A stretch of DNA of 64,000 nucleotides, from NCBI RefSeq assembly GCF_007833165.1, contig NZ_VOBQ01000020.1, positions 1 to 64,000 on the forward strand. The letters are read 5' to 3'. Under the pieces are notes generated by a model that was not told the origin of the DNA, searched no databases, and was given only the letters and a program-made list of their open reading frames with translations. Position 1 is the stretch's first letter. Each line of letters opens with the position of its first letter. This document shows positions 9,131 through 16,272 of this stretch, one piece after another. The DNA is from Caenimonas sedimenti. Lineage in GTDB: Bacteria > Pseudomonadota > Gammaproteobacteria > Burkholderiales > Burkholderiaceae_C. The position numbers and the translations under genes were made by a program.

Positions 9131-10351
9131 ATGCCCGCGTACGCATTTGAAGCCCTCGACGGCGAGGGGAAGACCACGCGCGGCGTCGTCGAGGCGGACT
9201 CGGCGAAGGCGGCACGTGGTGTGCTGCGTGCCCGCGAACTCGTCCCCCTCCAGGTCCGCAGCGTGGCCGAGGGCGGACCGGCCGAGCAGGCGGCCACCGC
9301 CTTCTGGACGCGCCCCGTCCTCGGCGGCACGGCGCTGGCGATCTGGACACGGCAGCTGGCCGGGCTGGTCGGTTCAGGCCTGACCCTCGAGCGCGCGTTG
9401 ACCGCTCTCGCCGACGAGGCGGACAACGAGCGGCAGCGCGACCTGGTTGCCGCATTGCGCGCCGAGGTCAATGCCGGCTCTTCCTTTGGCAAGGCCTTGA
9501 GCCGGTTCCCGCGCGAGTTCACCGACATCTACGTCGCCGTGGTGGGCGCGGGCGAACAGGGCGGCCACCTGGGGCGGGTTCTCGAGCGCCTGGCGGACGA
9601 TCTCGAGGAACGGCAGGCCCTCAACGCCAAGCTCCTGGCCGCAACGCTGTACCCGGCCATCGTCACGGTCGCAGCCATCGCGATCGTCCTGCTGCTGATG
9701 ACCTACGTGGTGCCGCAAGTGGCCAACGTGTTCACCGGCAGCAAGCGGGCGCTGCCGTTCCTGACGGTGGCGATGCTGGCCCTGAGCGACCTGGTCCGCT
9801 CGTGGGGTCTCGCGGGGCTGGTGGTCCTCGGCGCAGGATTTGCCGCCTTCCGTGTGGCGCTGCGCGGCGAGGCATTTCGCGAGAGTTTCGACGCCGCCTG
9901 GCTCACGTTGCCGCTGCTGGGCCGGCTGTCGCGTGGGTACAACGCAGCACGGTTCGCCGGCACGCTGGCGATGCTCTCCGGCGCCGGCGTTCCGATCCTG
10001 AAAGCCTTGCAGGCGGCCGCCGAAACCTTGGGCAACCGGGCCATGCGCGCCGACGCGCTCGACGCATTGGTGCTGGTCCGCGAAGGTGCCCCGCTCGCCT
10101 CCGCGCTGGCGCAGAAGAAGCGCTTCCCCAGCCTGCTGAGCATGTTCGCCCGGCTCGGCGAACAGACGGGCCAGTTGCCTCACATGCTCCAGCGGGCGGC
10201 GGCGCAGCTCTCTGCCGAGGTGCAGCGCCGCTCGCTGCAGCTCGCGACGCTGCTCGAACCGCTGCTCATCGTCGGCATGGGCATGGTCGTGATGCTGATC
10301 GTGCTGGCGGTTTTGCTGCCGATCATCCAGCTCAACCAGTGGGTCCGGTGA
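9131..10351 (+). CDS. gspF: Type II secretion system inner-membrane platform protein GspF
   Basis: 406 residues, the usual GspF length. The N-terminus MPAYAFEALDGEGKTTRGVV is the classical GspF/PilC opening. Two T2SF domains follow: about 70-195 (WTRQLAGLVGSGLTLERAL, ending in a membrane helix near 170-195) and about 270-400 (RFAGTLAMLSGAGVPILKAL, ending in a hydrophobic helix). GspF organises the cytoplasmic-membrane assembly platform for pseudopilus extension. No gspE, gspD or pseudopilin gene is adjacent: upstream is the divergent T1SS operon and downstream a nucleotidase. The remaining T2SS genes must therefore lie elsewhere. Confidence 0.93.
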   Translation: MPAYAFEALDGEGKTTRGVVEADSAKAARGVLRARELVPLQVRSVAEGGPAEQAATAFWTRPVLGGTALAIWTRQLAGLVGSGLTLERALTALADEADNERQRDLVAALRAEVNAGSSFGKALSRFPREFTDIYVAVVGAGEQGGHLGRVLERLADDLEERQALNAKLLAATLYPAIVTVAAIAIVLLLMTYVVPQVANVFTGSKRALPFLTVAMLALSDLVRSWGLAGLVVLGAGFAAFRVALRGEAFRESFDAAWLTLPLLGRLSRGYNAARFAGTLAMLSGAGVPILKALQAAAETLGNRAMRADALDALVLVREGAPLASALAQKKRFPSLLSMFARLGEQTGQLPHMLQRAAAQLSAEVQRRSLQLATLLEPLLIVGMGMVVMLIVLAVLLPIIQLNQWVR

Positions 10352-10352
10352 C

Positions 10353-11249
10353 GTGATTCCCACCCTCGACGACAAGCTGGTCGTGGCGATCTCGTCGCGG
10401 GCCCTGTTCAACTTCGAGGAAGAGAACCGCATCTTCGAAAGCGGCGACGCCGCCGGCTACATGCAGCTGCAGCTCGAGCGGCTCGACCATCCCGCCGCCC
10501 ACGGCATCGCGTTTTCGCTCATCCGCAAGCTGCTGGCGTTCAATGACGCGGCACAGCGGGTCGAGGTGGTCATCCTGTCGCGCAACGACCCGGTGTCCGG
10601 CATGCGCGTGTTCCGCTCCGCCAAGGCCGCCGGGATCCGCCTGGAGCGTGGCGTGTTCACCCAGGGGCGCCCGCCGTTCGGCTACCTGCGCCCGTTGCGT
10701 GCCCACCTGTTCCTGTCGGCCAACGCCGAGGACGTGCGTGAAGCGCTGGCCGCCGGCTTCCCCGCGGCCCGGGTCCTGACTGAATCGGTGCTGGCGGGCA
10801 GCAACCATCCGCATGAAGTGCGCATCGCTTTCGACGGCGATGCGGTGCTGTTCTCGGACGAGGCCGAGCAAGTGTTCCAGGCGCAGGGCCTGCAGGCTTT
10901 CCAGGACCACGAGCGCAGCAAGGCGGCGCAGCCACTGCCTGGCGGCCCCTTCAAGCCGCTGCTGCTGGCCTTGCACCGGCTGCAGCAGGCGGGCGATGCC
11001 CGCATGCGCATCCGCACGGCGCTGGTGACAGCCCGCAGCGCGCCTGCGCACGAACGTGCCATCCGGACCTTGATGGACTGGAAGATCCAGGTCGACGAAG
11101 CCATGTTCCTGGGTGGACTCGCCAAGGGCGAATTCCTGCGCGAGTTCGAGCCCGATTTCTTTTTCGACGACCAGACCCGGCACGTCGACCACGCGGCGCT
11201 GCACGTGCCGGCTGGCCACGTGGCTGCGGGCATCACGAACCGCGCCTGA
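10353..11249 (+). CDS. Cytosolic 5'-nucleotidase family protein (PF06189-like)
   Basis: 298 residues, starting with GTG one base after the gspF stop, so it is probably co-transcribed. The sequence matches bacterial relatives of eukaryotic cytosolic 5'-nucleotidase I. It has an N-terminal VVAISSRALFNFEEEN block and ILSRNDPVSGMRVFRSA. A HAD-like IAFDGDAVLFSDE motif near residue 155 carries the DxD pair expected for phosphoryl transfer. The C-terminus contains GPFKPLL, and AMFLGGLAKGEFLREFEPDFFFDDQ near the end is typical of the family. Predicted to dephosphorylate nucleoside 5'-monophosphates; substrate preference cannot be read from sequence. It converges on the EamA gene with a 6-bp gap. Confidence 0.85.
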   Translation: MIPTLDDKLVVAISSRALFNFEEENRIFESGDAAGYMQLQLERLDHPAAHGIAFSLIRKLLAFNDAAQRVEVVILSRNDPVSGMRVFRSAKAAGIRLERGVFTQGRPPFGYLRPLRAHLFLSANAEDVREALAAGFPAARVLTESVLAGSNHPHEVRIAFDGDAVLFSDEAEQVFQAQGLQAFQDHERSKAAQPLPGGPFKPLLLALHRLQQAGDARMRIRTALVTARSAPAHERAIRTLMDWKIQVDEAMFLGGLAKGEFLREFEPDFFFDDQTRHVDHAALHVPAGHVAAGITNRA

Positions 11250-11255
11250 AGCAGA

Positions 11256-12194
11256 TCAGCCGGGCCGGCGCGCCTCGCGCCGCGCAATCCACACCGTGGA
11301 CGCGGCAATGATCACCCCACCGACCAAGGTGTAGCGGTTCGGCTGGTCGCCGAACGCGAGCCACCCCAGCAGCGTGGCCCAGACCAGGTCCAGGAACTTC
11401 ACCGACTGGCTGGCCGAGATGTCCGCCGTGGCATACGAACGCGTCAGGCAGTAGTGCGCGACGCTTCCGAGCAGGCCGCAGACGAGCGCGATCCCCCATT
11501 CGCCCAGCGTCGGCATGCGCCAGTTCAGCAAGGCGAGCGGCAGGCTGAAGAGGGTGACCGTGATGGACTGCCAGACGACGATGACCTCGGCCCTTTCGTA
11601 GCGCGTGAGCGCCTTGGTGATGAGGAAGGACGCCGCGAACACGGGCGCCGATGCGAGCATCACCAGCGTGTACACGCCGCCTTGGCCCGTGAGCTGCGGC
11701 GCGACCACGATCAGCACGCCGGCGAAACCGATGCCGGCCGCCGCCCAGCGCTCCCACCGCATCGGCTCCCGAAACAGCAGCACGGCGCCAAACATGATGA
11801 AGATGGGTGTGGTGAAGCCGATCGCCGTGGTGTCCGCCAGTGTGATGTGCGGGATCGCGATGAACCACAGACACAGGCCGAGCGTGTGCACCGCACCGCG
11901 CGTGAACTGCCCGCCGACGTTGCGCGGCCGGTACGCCGCCAGCCCGGCCGAGAACACCAGCGGCAGCATCACCAGCAGTCCCGTCAGGTAGCGCAGGAAC
12001 TGCGTCTCGAACGGATCGAGCTGCAGGCTCAGCTTGCGCATCAGGGTATTGAGCACCACGAACAGCAGGCCAGCCGCGGCGGACCAGAGCAACGCACGCA
12101 ACGTCGCGGGCCAGCGGCCCGCCCGCCAGCGCGCCACGTGGGCATGCCGGAGGAGGAGGTTGTTCTTGCTGCTGGAGGTTCGGCCTGACGCCAC
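11256..12194 (-). CDS. DMT-superfamily EamA transporter
   Basis: 312 residues with about ten hydrophobic helices arranged as two EamA repeats (about 30-165 and 180-305). Features typical of drug/metabolite exporters are LNTLMRKLSLQLDPFETQFLRYL in the first repeat and ADISASQSVKFLDLVWATLLGWL in the second. The frame opens with GTG at 12194; no upstream ATG exists and the next internal ATG would remove the first helix. Substrate unknown. The gene diverges from the FMN-riboswitch/ribB unit with only about 50 bp between, so a flavin-related role is conceivable, but nothing in the protein shows it. Confidence 0.88.
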   Translation of the reverse strand: MASGRTSSSKNNLLLRHAHVARWRAGRWPATLRALLWSAAAGLLFVVLNTLMRKLSLQLDPFETQFLRYLTGLLVMLPLVFSAGLAAYRPRNVGGQFTRGAVHTLGLCLWFIAIPHITLADTTAIGFTTPIFIMFGAVLLFREPMRWERWAAAGIGFAGVLIVVAPQLTGQGGVYTLVMLASAPVFAASFLITKALTRYERAEVIVVWQSITVTLFSLPLALLNWRMPTLGEWGIALVCGLLGSVAHYCLTRSYATADISASQSVKFLDLVWATLLGWLAFGDQPNRYTLVGGVIIAASTVWIARREARRPG

Positions 12195-12208
12195 GGTGAC
12201 TGCGCAGC

Positions 12209-12237
12209 CTGCAAGGCCATCGCGCTTTGTCTATTAT
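12209..12237 (+). promoter_or_regulatory. Predicted sigma70 promoter of the riboswitch-ribB unit
   Basis: CTGCAA at 12209-12214 and TATTAT at 12232-12237 are separated by 17 bp. The expected transcription start, about 7 nt downstream, falls at 12244-12245, exactly where the FMN aptamer begins. Confidence 0.6.
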
Positions 12238-12244
12238 CGAATGG

Positions 12245-12411
12245 TCTTCAGGGCGGGGTGCAATTCCCCACCGGCGGTAGGCGGCGATGTTCTCGCCGCA
12301 AGCCCGCGAGCGCCCGCGGCTTCTTTCGAGAGAGAACCTTTCGAAAGATCCACGGGGTCAGCAGACCCAGTCGAATTCTGGGGCCGACGGTCACAGTCCG
12401 GATGAAAGAAG
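12245..12411 (+). promoter_or_regulatory. FMN riboswitch (RFN element)
   Basis: Conserved RFN blocks are present in order. CTTCAGGGCGGGGTGCAATT and CCCCACCGGCGGTA come first, then a variable GC-rich arm. AGCCCGCGAGCG is next, then a second arm ending GATCCACGGGGTCAGCAGACC. Last are CGAATTCTGGGGCCGACGGT and ACAGTCCGGATGAAAGAAGA. It binds FMN and turns down ribB when flavin is plentiful. About 115 nt separate the aptamer from the ribB start. That stretch is GC-rich and can hide the ribosome-binding site or form a terminator, but the switching hairpin is not obvious. Confidence 0.97.
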
Positions 12412-12527
12412 ATCTGGTGCGTGCGGATGCCTGCGCGCGCCGGTGTGCGCGTGCTTCACCCTTGCGGGCGAGGCGCGAGCGTTCTTGCCGCCTTGAAGCG
12501 TTTTTGTTCAACCAACAGGAGCGTTTC

Positions 12528-13190
12528 ATGATCTCTGCCATTTCTCCCGTCCCTTCCGCGGCCACGGTGCCGCTCGCCCCCATGCCCGAGGTGCTGGCCG
12601 CCATCGCGGCCGGCCAACTCGTGCTCGTTCTCGACGACGCCGGCCGCGAAAACGAGGCCGACCTGATCGTCGCTGCCGACCGCATCACGCCGGCCACCAT
12701 GGCCATGCTGATCCGCGAGGGGAGCGGCATCGTCTGCCTCTGCATCCGCCCCGAACAGGCCAGCGCCCTCCGCCTGCGGCCGATGGTGGAAGTGAACCGC
12801 TCGCGCTATGCGACGGCGTTCACGCAATCGATCGAAGCCGCGCACGGGGTCAGCACCGGCGTCTCGGCCGCCGACCGCGTGCAGACGATCCAGTGCGCAT
12901 TGCGCTCGACCCTGGAGCGCAGCGAGATCGTGAGCCCCGGCCACGTGTTCCCGCTGATCGCGCGGCCCGGCGGCACGCTGGAACGTGACGGCCACACGGA
13001 GGCCGCGGTGGATCTGGCCGAGCTCGCCGGCTGTGCCCCGGCGGGTGTGCTGTGCGAACTGATGAACCCCGACGGCAGCATGGCGCGTGGCGCGCAGGTC
13101 GTGGCTTTCGCCGAGCGGCATGGCCTGCTTTGCACGACGGTGGAAGCCGTTCGCGAGCACCGCCTGGCACTCGCCGCTGCCGCGGCCTGA
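12528..13190 (+). CDS. ribB: 3,4-dihydroxy-2-butanone-4-phosphate synthase
   Basis: 220 residues. The frame extends upstream through the riboswitch, but the ATG at 12528 is preceded by CAGGAG at good spacing, so this start was chosen. The enzyme converts ribulose 5-phosphate to the four-carbon riboflavin precursor plus formate. Family motifs are DDAGRENEAD (36-45, normally RENEGD), GVSTGVSAADR, SPGHVFPLIARPGG, RDGHTEAAVDL and CELMNPDGSMAR. There is no GTP cyclohydrolase II domain, so this is a stand-alone RibB rather than a RibBA fusion. It is controlled by the FMN riboswitch immediately upstream. The Gly-to-Ala change in the acidic loop is conservative but worth noting. Confidence 0.95.
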   Translation: MISAISPVPSAATVPLAPMPEVLAAIAAGQLVLVLDDAGRENEADLIVAADRITPATMAMLIREGSGIVCLCIRPEQASALRLRPMVEVNRSRYATAFTQSIEAAHGVSTGVSAADRVQTIQCALRSTLERSEIVSPGHVFPLIARPGGTLERDGHTEAAVDLAELAGCAPAGVLCELMNPDGSMARGAQVVAFAERHGLLCTTVEAVREHRLALAAAAA

Positions 13191-13194
13191 GTTT

Positions 13195-13752
13195 TCAGAC
13201 CGCCTTGCTGCGCAGCACCCGCACCAGCTGGCTGCTGGTGTTGCGCAGCCGCTGCGCCAGCAACTGCGTGAGCTTCACCAGAAGCTTGGCGCCGACTTCC
13301 GGTTTGGCAACGATCAGCCGCGCGACGGCTGCGCGGTCCAGCACGGCGGCTTCCACTTCGCTCAGCGCCCAGCAGCTCGCGTAGCGCGGCTCGCCGTCGA
13401 ACATCGACATCTCGCCCAGCACGGAGCCGGCCGGCAGCACGGCGAGCCGCGTGTTGCCACCCGGTCCGTCGGTGTCGGCTTCACCGTCCACCTTGCGCTT
13501 GCCGACGTCCACCGTGCCGCGCAACAGCAGCATCATCCAGTCGCTGGAAGCCCCTTCCTGGATCAGGAGCTGCCCCGGCGTGGCGCGCACGTGCAGCATG
13601 AGCGTGCCCAGGATGTCGGCTTCCGCCGCCGTGAAGTCCTGCAGGAGCTGGCTGCGGTGCAGCAGCTCCGGCATGGCGGAGAGGCGCTGGCAAGGCCCCA
13701 GGACTTCCAGCCCCGCGTCGCGCATGGCCTGTTCGAGCGCATGTCCGGGCAT
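13195..13752 (-). CDS. Cyclic-nucleotide-binding domain protein without DNA-binding domain
   Basis: 185 residues from the ATG at 13752 (MPGHALEQAM). The frame continues further upstream, but there it runs through the palindromic repeat and the preceding lipoprotein gene. Residues about 30-150 form a cNMP-binding beta roll with the phosphate-binding signature GEMSMFDGEPRYASCWA. The C-terminal helix (GAKLLVKLTQLLAQRLRNTS) is the usual hinge helix. No helix-turn-helix follows, so it is a sensor or adaptor rather than a Crp/Fnr regulator. It is the last gene on the strand of the Mla-type operon and is separated from it by a palindromic repeat. Ligand and target unknown. Confidence 0.8.
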   Translation of the reverse strand: MPGHALEQAMRDAGLEVLGPCQRLSAMPELLHRSQLLQDFTAAEADILGTLMLHVRATPGQLLIQEGASSDWMMLLLRGTVDVGKRKVDGEADTDGPGGNTRLAVLPAGSVLGEMSMFDGEPRYASCWALSEVEAAVLDRAAVARLIVAKPEVGAKLLVKLTQLLAQRLRNTSSQLVRVLRSKAV

Positions 13753-13778
13753 GTCAGCGGACCCCCGCGCGGGCCACC

Positions 13779-13852
13779 GCGGAACCGGCTTTGCCGGGCC
13801 GCTGGTGGCGCCCCCTTGAGGGGGAGGCGCCGAAGGCGCTTCGGGGGTGGGC
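13779..13852. repeat. GC-rich palindromic intergenic repeat
   Basis: A cluster of short inverted repeats between the lipoprotein and cNMP-binding genes. It includes CCCCCTTGAGGGGG (13811-13824) and GGCGCC-GAA-GGCGC (13826-13839), flanked by GGCTTTGCCGGGCC. From recall, this resembles an interspersed element often seen between genes in Comamonadaceae genomes. It could act as a transcript stabiliser or weak terminator. Confidence 0.6.
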
Positions 13853-13859
13853 TTCCACT

Positions 13860-14480
13860 TCAGCGTTGCTGCTTGAGCCAGGCGGCGATGTCCCGCGCCG
13901 CCGCGTCGGTCGCGGCAGCCAGTGCGCGCACGCCGCCCGGAGCGTCCGGTGTGGGCGCCGGCTGCTCCGATGCGAAGCTGCGCTGGGCGATCAGCCGCTC
14001 GCCGCCCGCGGTGTTCTCCAGCAGCGTGCAACGCAGGCGAACGACGCCCTTGCTCTGCGCCTGGCTGTCGAACTGGTGGCTGAACTCCTCCAGTTCCACG
14101 CGCAGCACGTGGGGCGATTGCCCCGACCGGCGCGCCAGCGCCGCCGCCGCCCCCGCGTCGATCACCGCGCGGTCGCGCCCGATCTGTTCACGCAGGCGCT
14201 GCCGGATGAGCTGCGCGGGCGGGGCGCTCCAGCGCGCCAACGCATAAGGCCGCAGCTGGTGCGGGTCGGCGTAGGCGAGCCGGTACAGCAGGGCTGACGT
14301 ATCCAGCGAGCCGCTCGGGTCGATGTCGTCCAGCACCAGCGGGGCCCCCGCTGGCGCCGCGCCGGCGGCTGCCACGGGCTGCGGCCCGAAGTCGTACAGC
14401 GTCGGGCGGACCGGCTTGTCGGGCGTCAGGCCGCAGCCGGCCAGGAGGAGAGCGATGGCCAGGACGAGCGGCATCCTCAT
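13860..14480 (-). CDS. ABC-type transport auxiliary lipoprotein (PqiC/YmbA-like)
   Basis: 206 residues with a lipoprotein signal: MRMPLVLAIALLLAGC places the lipidated Cys at 16. The mature part (LYDFGPQP, RWSAPPAQLIRQRLREQ, LRVELEEFSHQFDS) matches the PF03886-type outer-membrane lipoproteins that partner MCE proteins. The ATG overlaps the end of the mlaD-like gene by 4 bp. It likely anchors the MCE channel to the outer membrane, as PqiC does for PqiB. It replaces the soluble MlaC carrier, which is absent here. Confidence 0.88.
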   Translation of the reverse strand: MRMPLVLAIALLLAGCGLTPDKPVRPTLYDFGPQPVAAAGAAPAGAPLVLDDIDPSGSLDTSALLYRLAYADPHQLRPYALARWSAPPAQLIRQRLREQIGRDRAVIDAGAAAALARRSGQSPHVLRVELEEFSHQFDSQAQSKGVVRLRCTLLENTAGGERLIAQRSFASEQPAPTPDAPGGVRALAAATDAAARDIAAWLKQQR

Positions 14481-15433
14481 CGCGGGCCCCCGGGTGCCTG
14501 GAAGCCCGGCTCGCCGGGCCCGGGGCGGGCCGCGCCCGAACCGAAGATCAGCGCCTGCGGGTTGTCATTGATGTTGTTCACGGTGCGTCCCAGCCCGCGC
14601 ACCGCGCGCGATGCATCCTCCGTCACGCGGTTGAGCCGCGGCAAGGTGGCGTTGTTGAAGCCGTCGGCCGCGTGCGACAGGGCCTGCGTACCTTCCGCCA
14701 ACCGGTCGATCGGCCCGTCCGGCTCGTTCAGCCGCCGCGCCGTGCGGCCGAAATCGGCGGCCGTCTTGCCGACCTCGTCCACGTTCTTCTGGATGCTGCG
14801 CAGCGTGACCGTCGCCTCTGCCAGCGCCGGATCGAGCTTCTGCGATACCGTGGCGTCGAGCCGCTTCGCCAGTTGGCCGGCGCTGTCCGCGGCCACACCG
14901 AAGTTGTCGAGCGCGACCGTGAACTTCTTCTGGTTGTCGTCCCCGAGCATCCTGTTCACGCGCTGGGTCACTTGCTCCACCTGTTCCAGGATGATTTCGC
15001 CGCGCGCCTCCAGCCGTGCCAGCAGCCCGGGCTTGAGAGGGATGCGGGGCGGCTTCGCCGGGTCGGGCTGTAGTCGGACCGTGGTCTTCCCATCGTCGGC
15101 CAGCTGGACGAAGGCCAGGCCGGTGACGCCCTGGAAGCTGAGCATGGCGTAGGTTTCCTTGGTGATTGGCGCTTCCCGGTCGACCTCCAGGCGGATCAGC
15201 ACGTTGCCGATGACGCCCGGGTCGAAGCCGATGGCCGACACCTTGCCGACGTCAACACCGCGAAAGCGCACCGGCGCCTGCTCCTGCAGGCCGGTGACGG
15301 TTTCCCGGGTGGAGATCTCGTAGCTGTCCCGGATGCCGGTGTCGCGCGTCAGCCAGGCCGCCAGGCCCAGCAGCAGGGCCGTGACCACCACGACGAACAG
15401 GCCGGCGGCCAGGGCATGGGCTTTGTTTTCCAT
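14477..15433 (-). CDS. MlaD-family MCE-domain protein
   Basis: 318 residues. One N-terminal membrane helix (about 8-28) is followed by a single MCE domain at about 38-115 (ETVTGLQEQAPVRFRGVDVG, FQGVTGLAFVQLADD). A long helical region at about 130-280 is predicted to form a coiled-coil tube. Longer than E. coli MlaD, it resembles the MCE proteins of PqiB/YebT-like or actinobacterial type that reach across the periplasm. It forms a ring under the permease for lipid transfer. The operon order permease, ATPase, MCE, lipoprotein supports this. Confidence 0.9.
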   Translation of the reverse strand: MENKAHALAAGLFVVVVTALLLGLAAWLTRDTGIRDSYEISTRETVTGLQEQAPVRFRGVDVGKVSAIGFDPGVIGNVLIRLEVDREAPITKETYAMLSFQGVTGLAFVQLADDGKTTVRLQPDPAKPPRIPLKPGLLARLEARGEIILEQVEQVTQRVNRMLGDDNQKKFTVALDNFGVAADSAGQLAKRLDATVSQKLDPALAEATVTLRSIQKNVDEVGKTAADFGRTARRLNEPDGPIDRLAEGTQALSHAADGFNNATLPRLNRVTEDASRAVRGLGRTVNNINDNPQALIFGSGAARPGPGEPGFQAPGGPR

Positions 15434-15451
15434 GATCGGATTCTGGCCTTT

Positions 15452-16270
15452 CTAGATGGCGAACGGGTATTCGCGCAGCAGTTCCATGGCGCGCTGACCA
15501 CGCTCGCCCAGGAAGTAGTCTTCCACGAAGGGGTGCTGGAAGCCGATCACGTCGCGCGGCTTGCCGGCGACGACGACGCGCTGGTCCGCGATGACGGCGA
15601 TGCGGGTGGAGAGTTCGAACAGCGTGTCGAGGTCGTGCGTGACCATGATGACCGTGAGTGCCAGGTCCCGGTGCAGCGACCGCAGCAGGTTGACGAAACC
15701 ATCCGAGCTGTCGGGGTCGAGGCCGGCCGTCGGTTCGTCCAGCAGCAGGAGCGGCGGGTCCATCACCAGGGCCCGGGCGAGCGCCGCCCGCTTGATCATG
15801 CCCCCGGAGAGTTCGGACGGCGCCTTGGTCGCGTCGGAGGGCTTCAGGCCGACCATCTGCAGCTTCACCATGGCCATTTCCTGGATCAGCGCCGGTGGCA
15901 AGGTCTTCAGTTCCCGCAACGGGAAGGCGATGTTCTCCAGCACGCTGAAGGCTGAAAACAACGCCCCGTGCTGGAACAGCATGCCGATGCGGCTGGATGC
16001 GCCGCGACGCGAGAGAGCCTGCACCGGCTGGCCCATGACGCGTACTTCGCCCGCGGCCGGGGTTTCGAGCCCGAGGATCTGGCGCAGCAGCACCGTCTTG
16101 CCCGAGCCCGAGCCGCCGACGATCGACAACACTTCGCCCCGCATGACCTGCAGGTCGAGATCCTTGTGGATGACGACGCGGCGCTCGGGCATGACGAACA
16201 CCGACGACAGCTTGCGGATGTCGACGACGGGCCCTTCGGGGATGGGCTGGGGCAGGTCTTCGTCTTCCAA
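15452..16270 (-). CDS. MlaF-like ABC transporter ATP-binding protein
   Basis: 272 residues if translation starts at the TTG at 16270, two bases after the permease stop. No ATG or GTG lies between that stop and the first conserved strand (VVDIRKLSSVF), so a rare TTG start is inferred. The Walker A motif is GGSGSGKTVLLRQ. The Q-loop FQHGALFSAFSVLENIAFPL is typical of the Mkl/MlaF subfamily. The signature is SELSGGMIKRAALARAL, Walker B LLLLDEPTAGLDP, and the switch His is in VTHDLDTLFELS. It energises lipid movement through the neighbouring permease. Confidence 0.92.
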   Translation of the reverse strand: MEDEDLPQPIPEGPVVDIRKLSSVFVMPERRVVIHKDLDLQVMRGEVLSIVGGSGSGKTVLLRQILGLETPAAGEVRVMGQPVQALSRRGASSRIGMLFQHGALFSAFSVLENIAFPLRELKTLPPALIQEMAMVKLQMVGLKPSDATKAPSELSGGMIKRAALARALVMDPPLLLLDEPTAGLDPDSSDGFVNLLRSLHRDLALTVIMVTHDLDTLFELSTRIAVIADQRVVVAGKPRDVIGFQHPFVEDYFLGERGQRAMELLREYPFAI

Positions 16271-16272
16271 AC

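Noticed and set aside
12258..12527. An N-terminal extension of ribB through the riboswitch
   Set aside because: The region is a conserved RNA aptamer; the ATG at 12528 has a good ribosome-binding site and matches family length.
13753..14031. An N-terminal extension of the cNMP-binding protein
   Set aside because: It would translate the palindromic repeat and the preceding lipoprotein gene in another frame; composition is that of a shadow.
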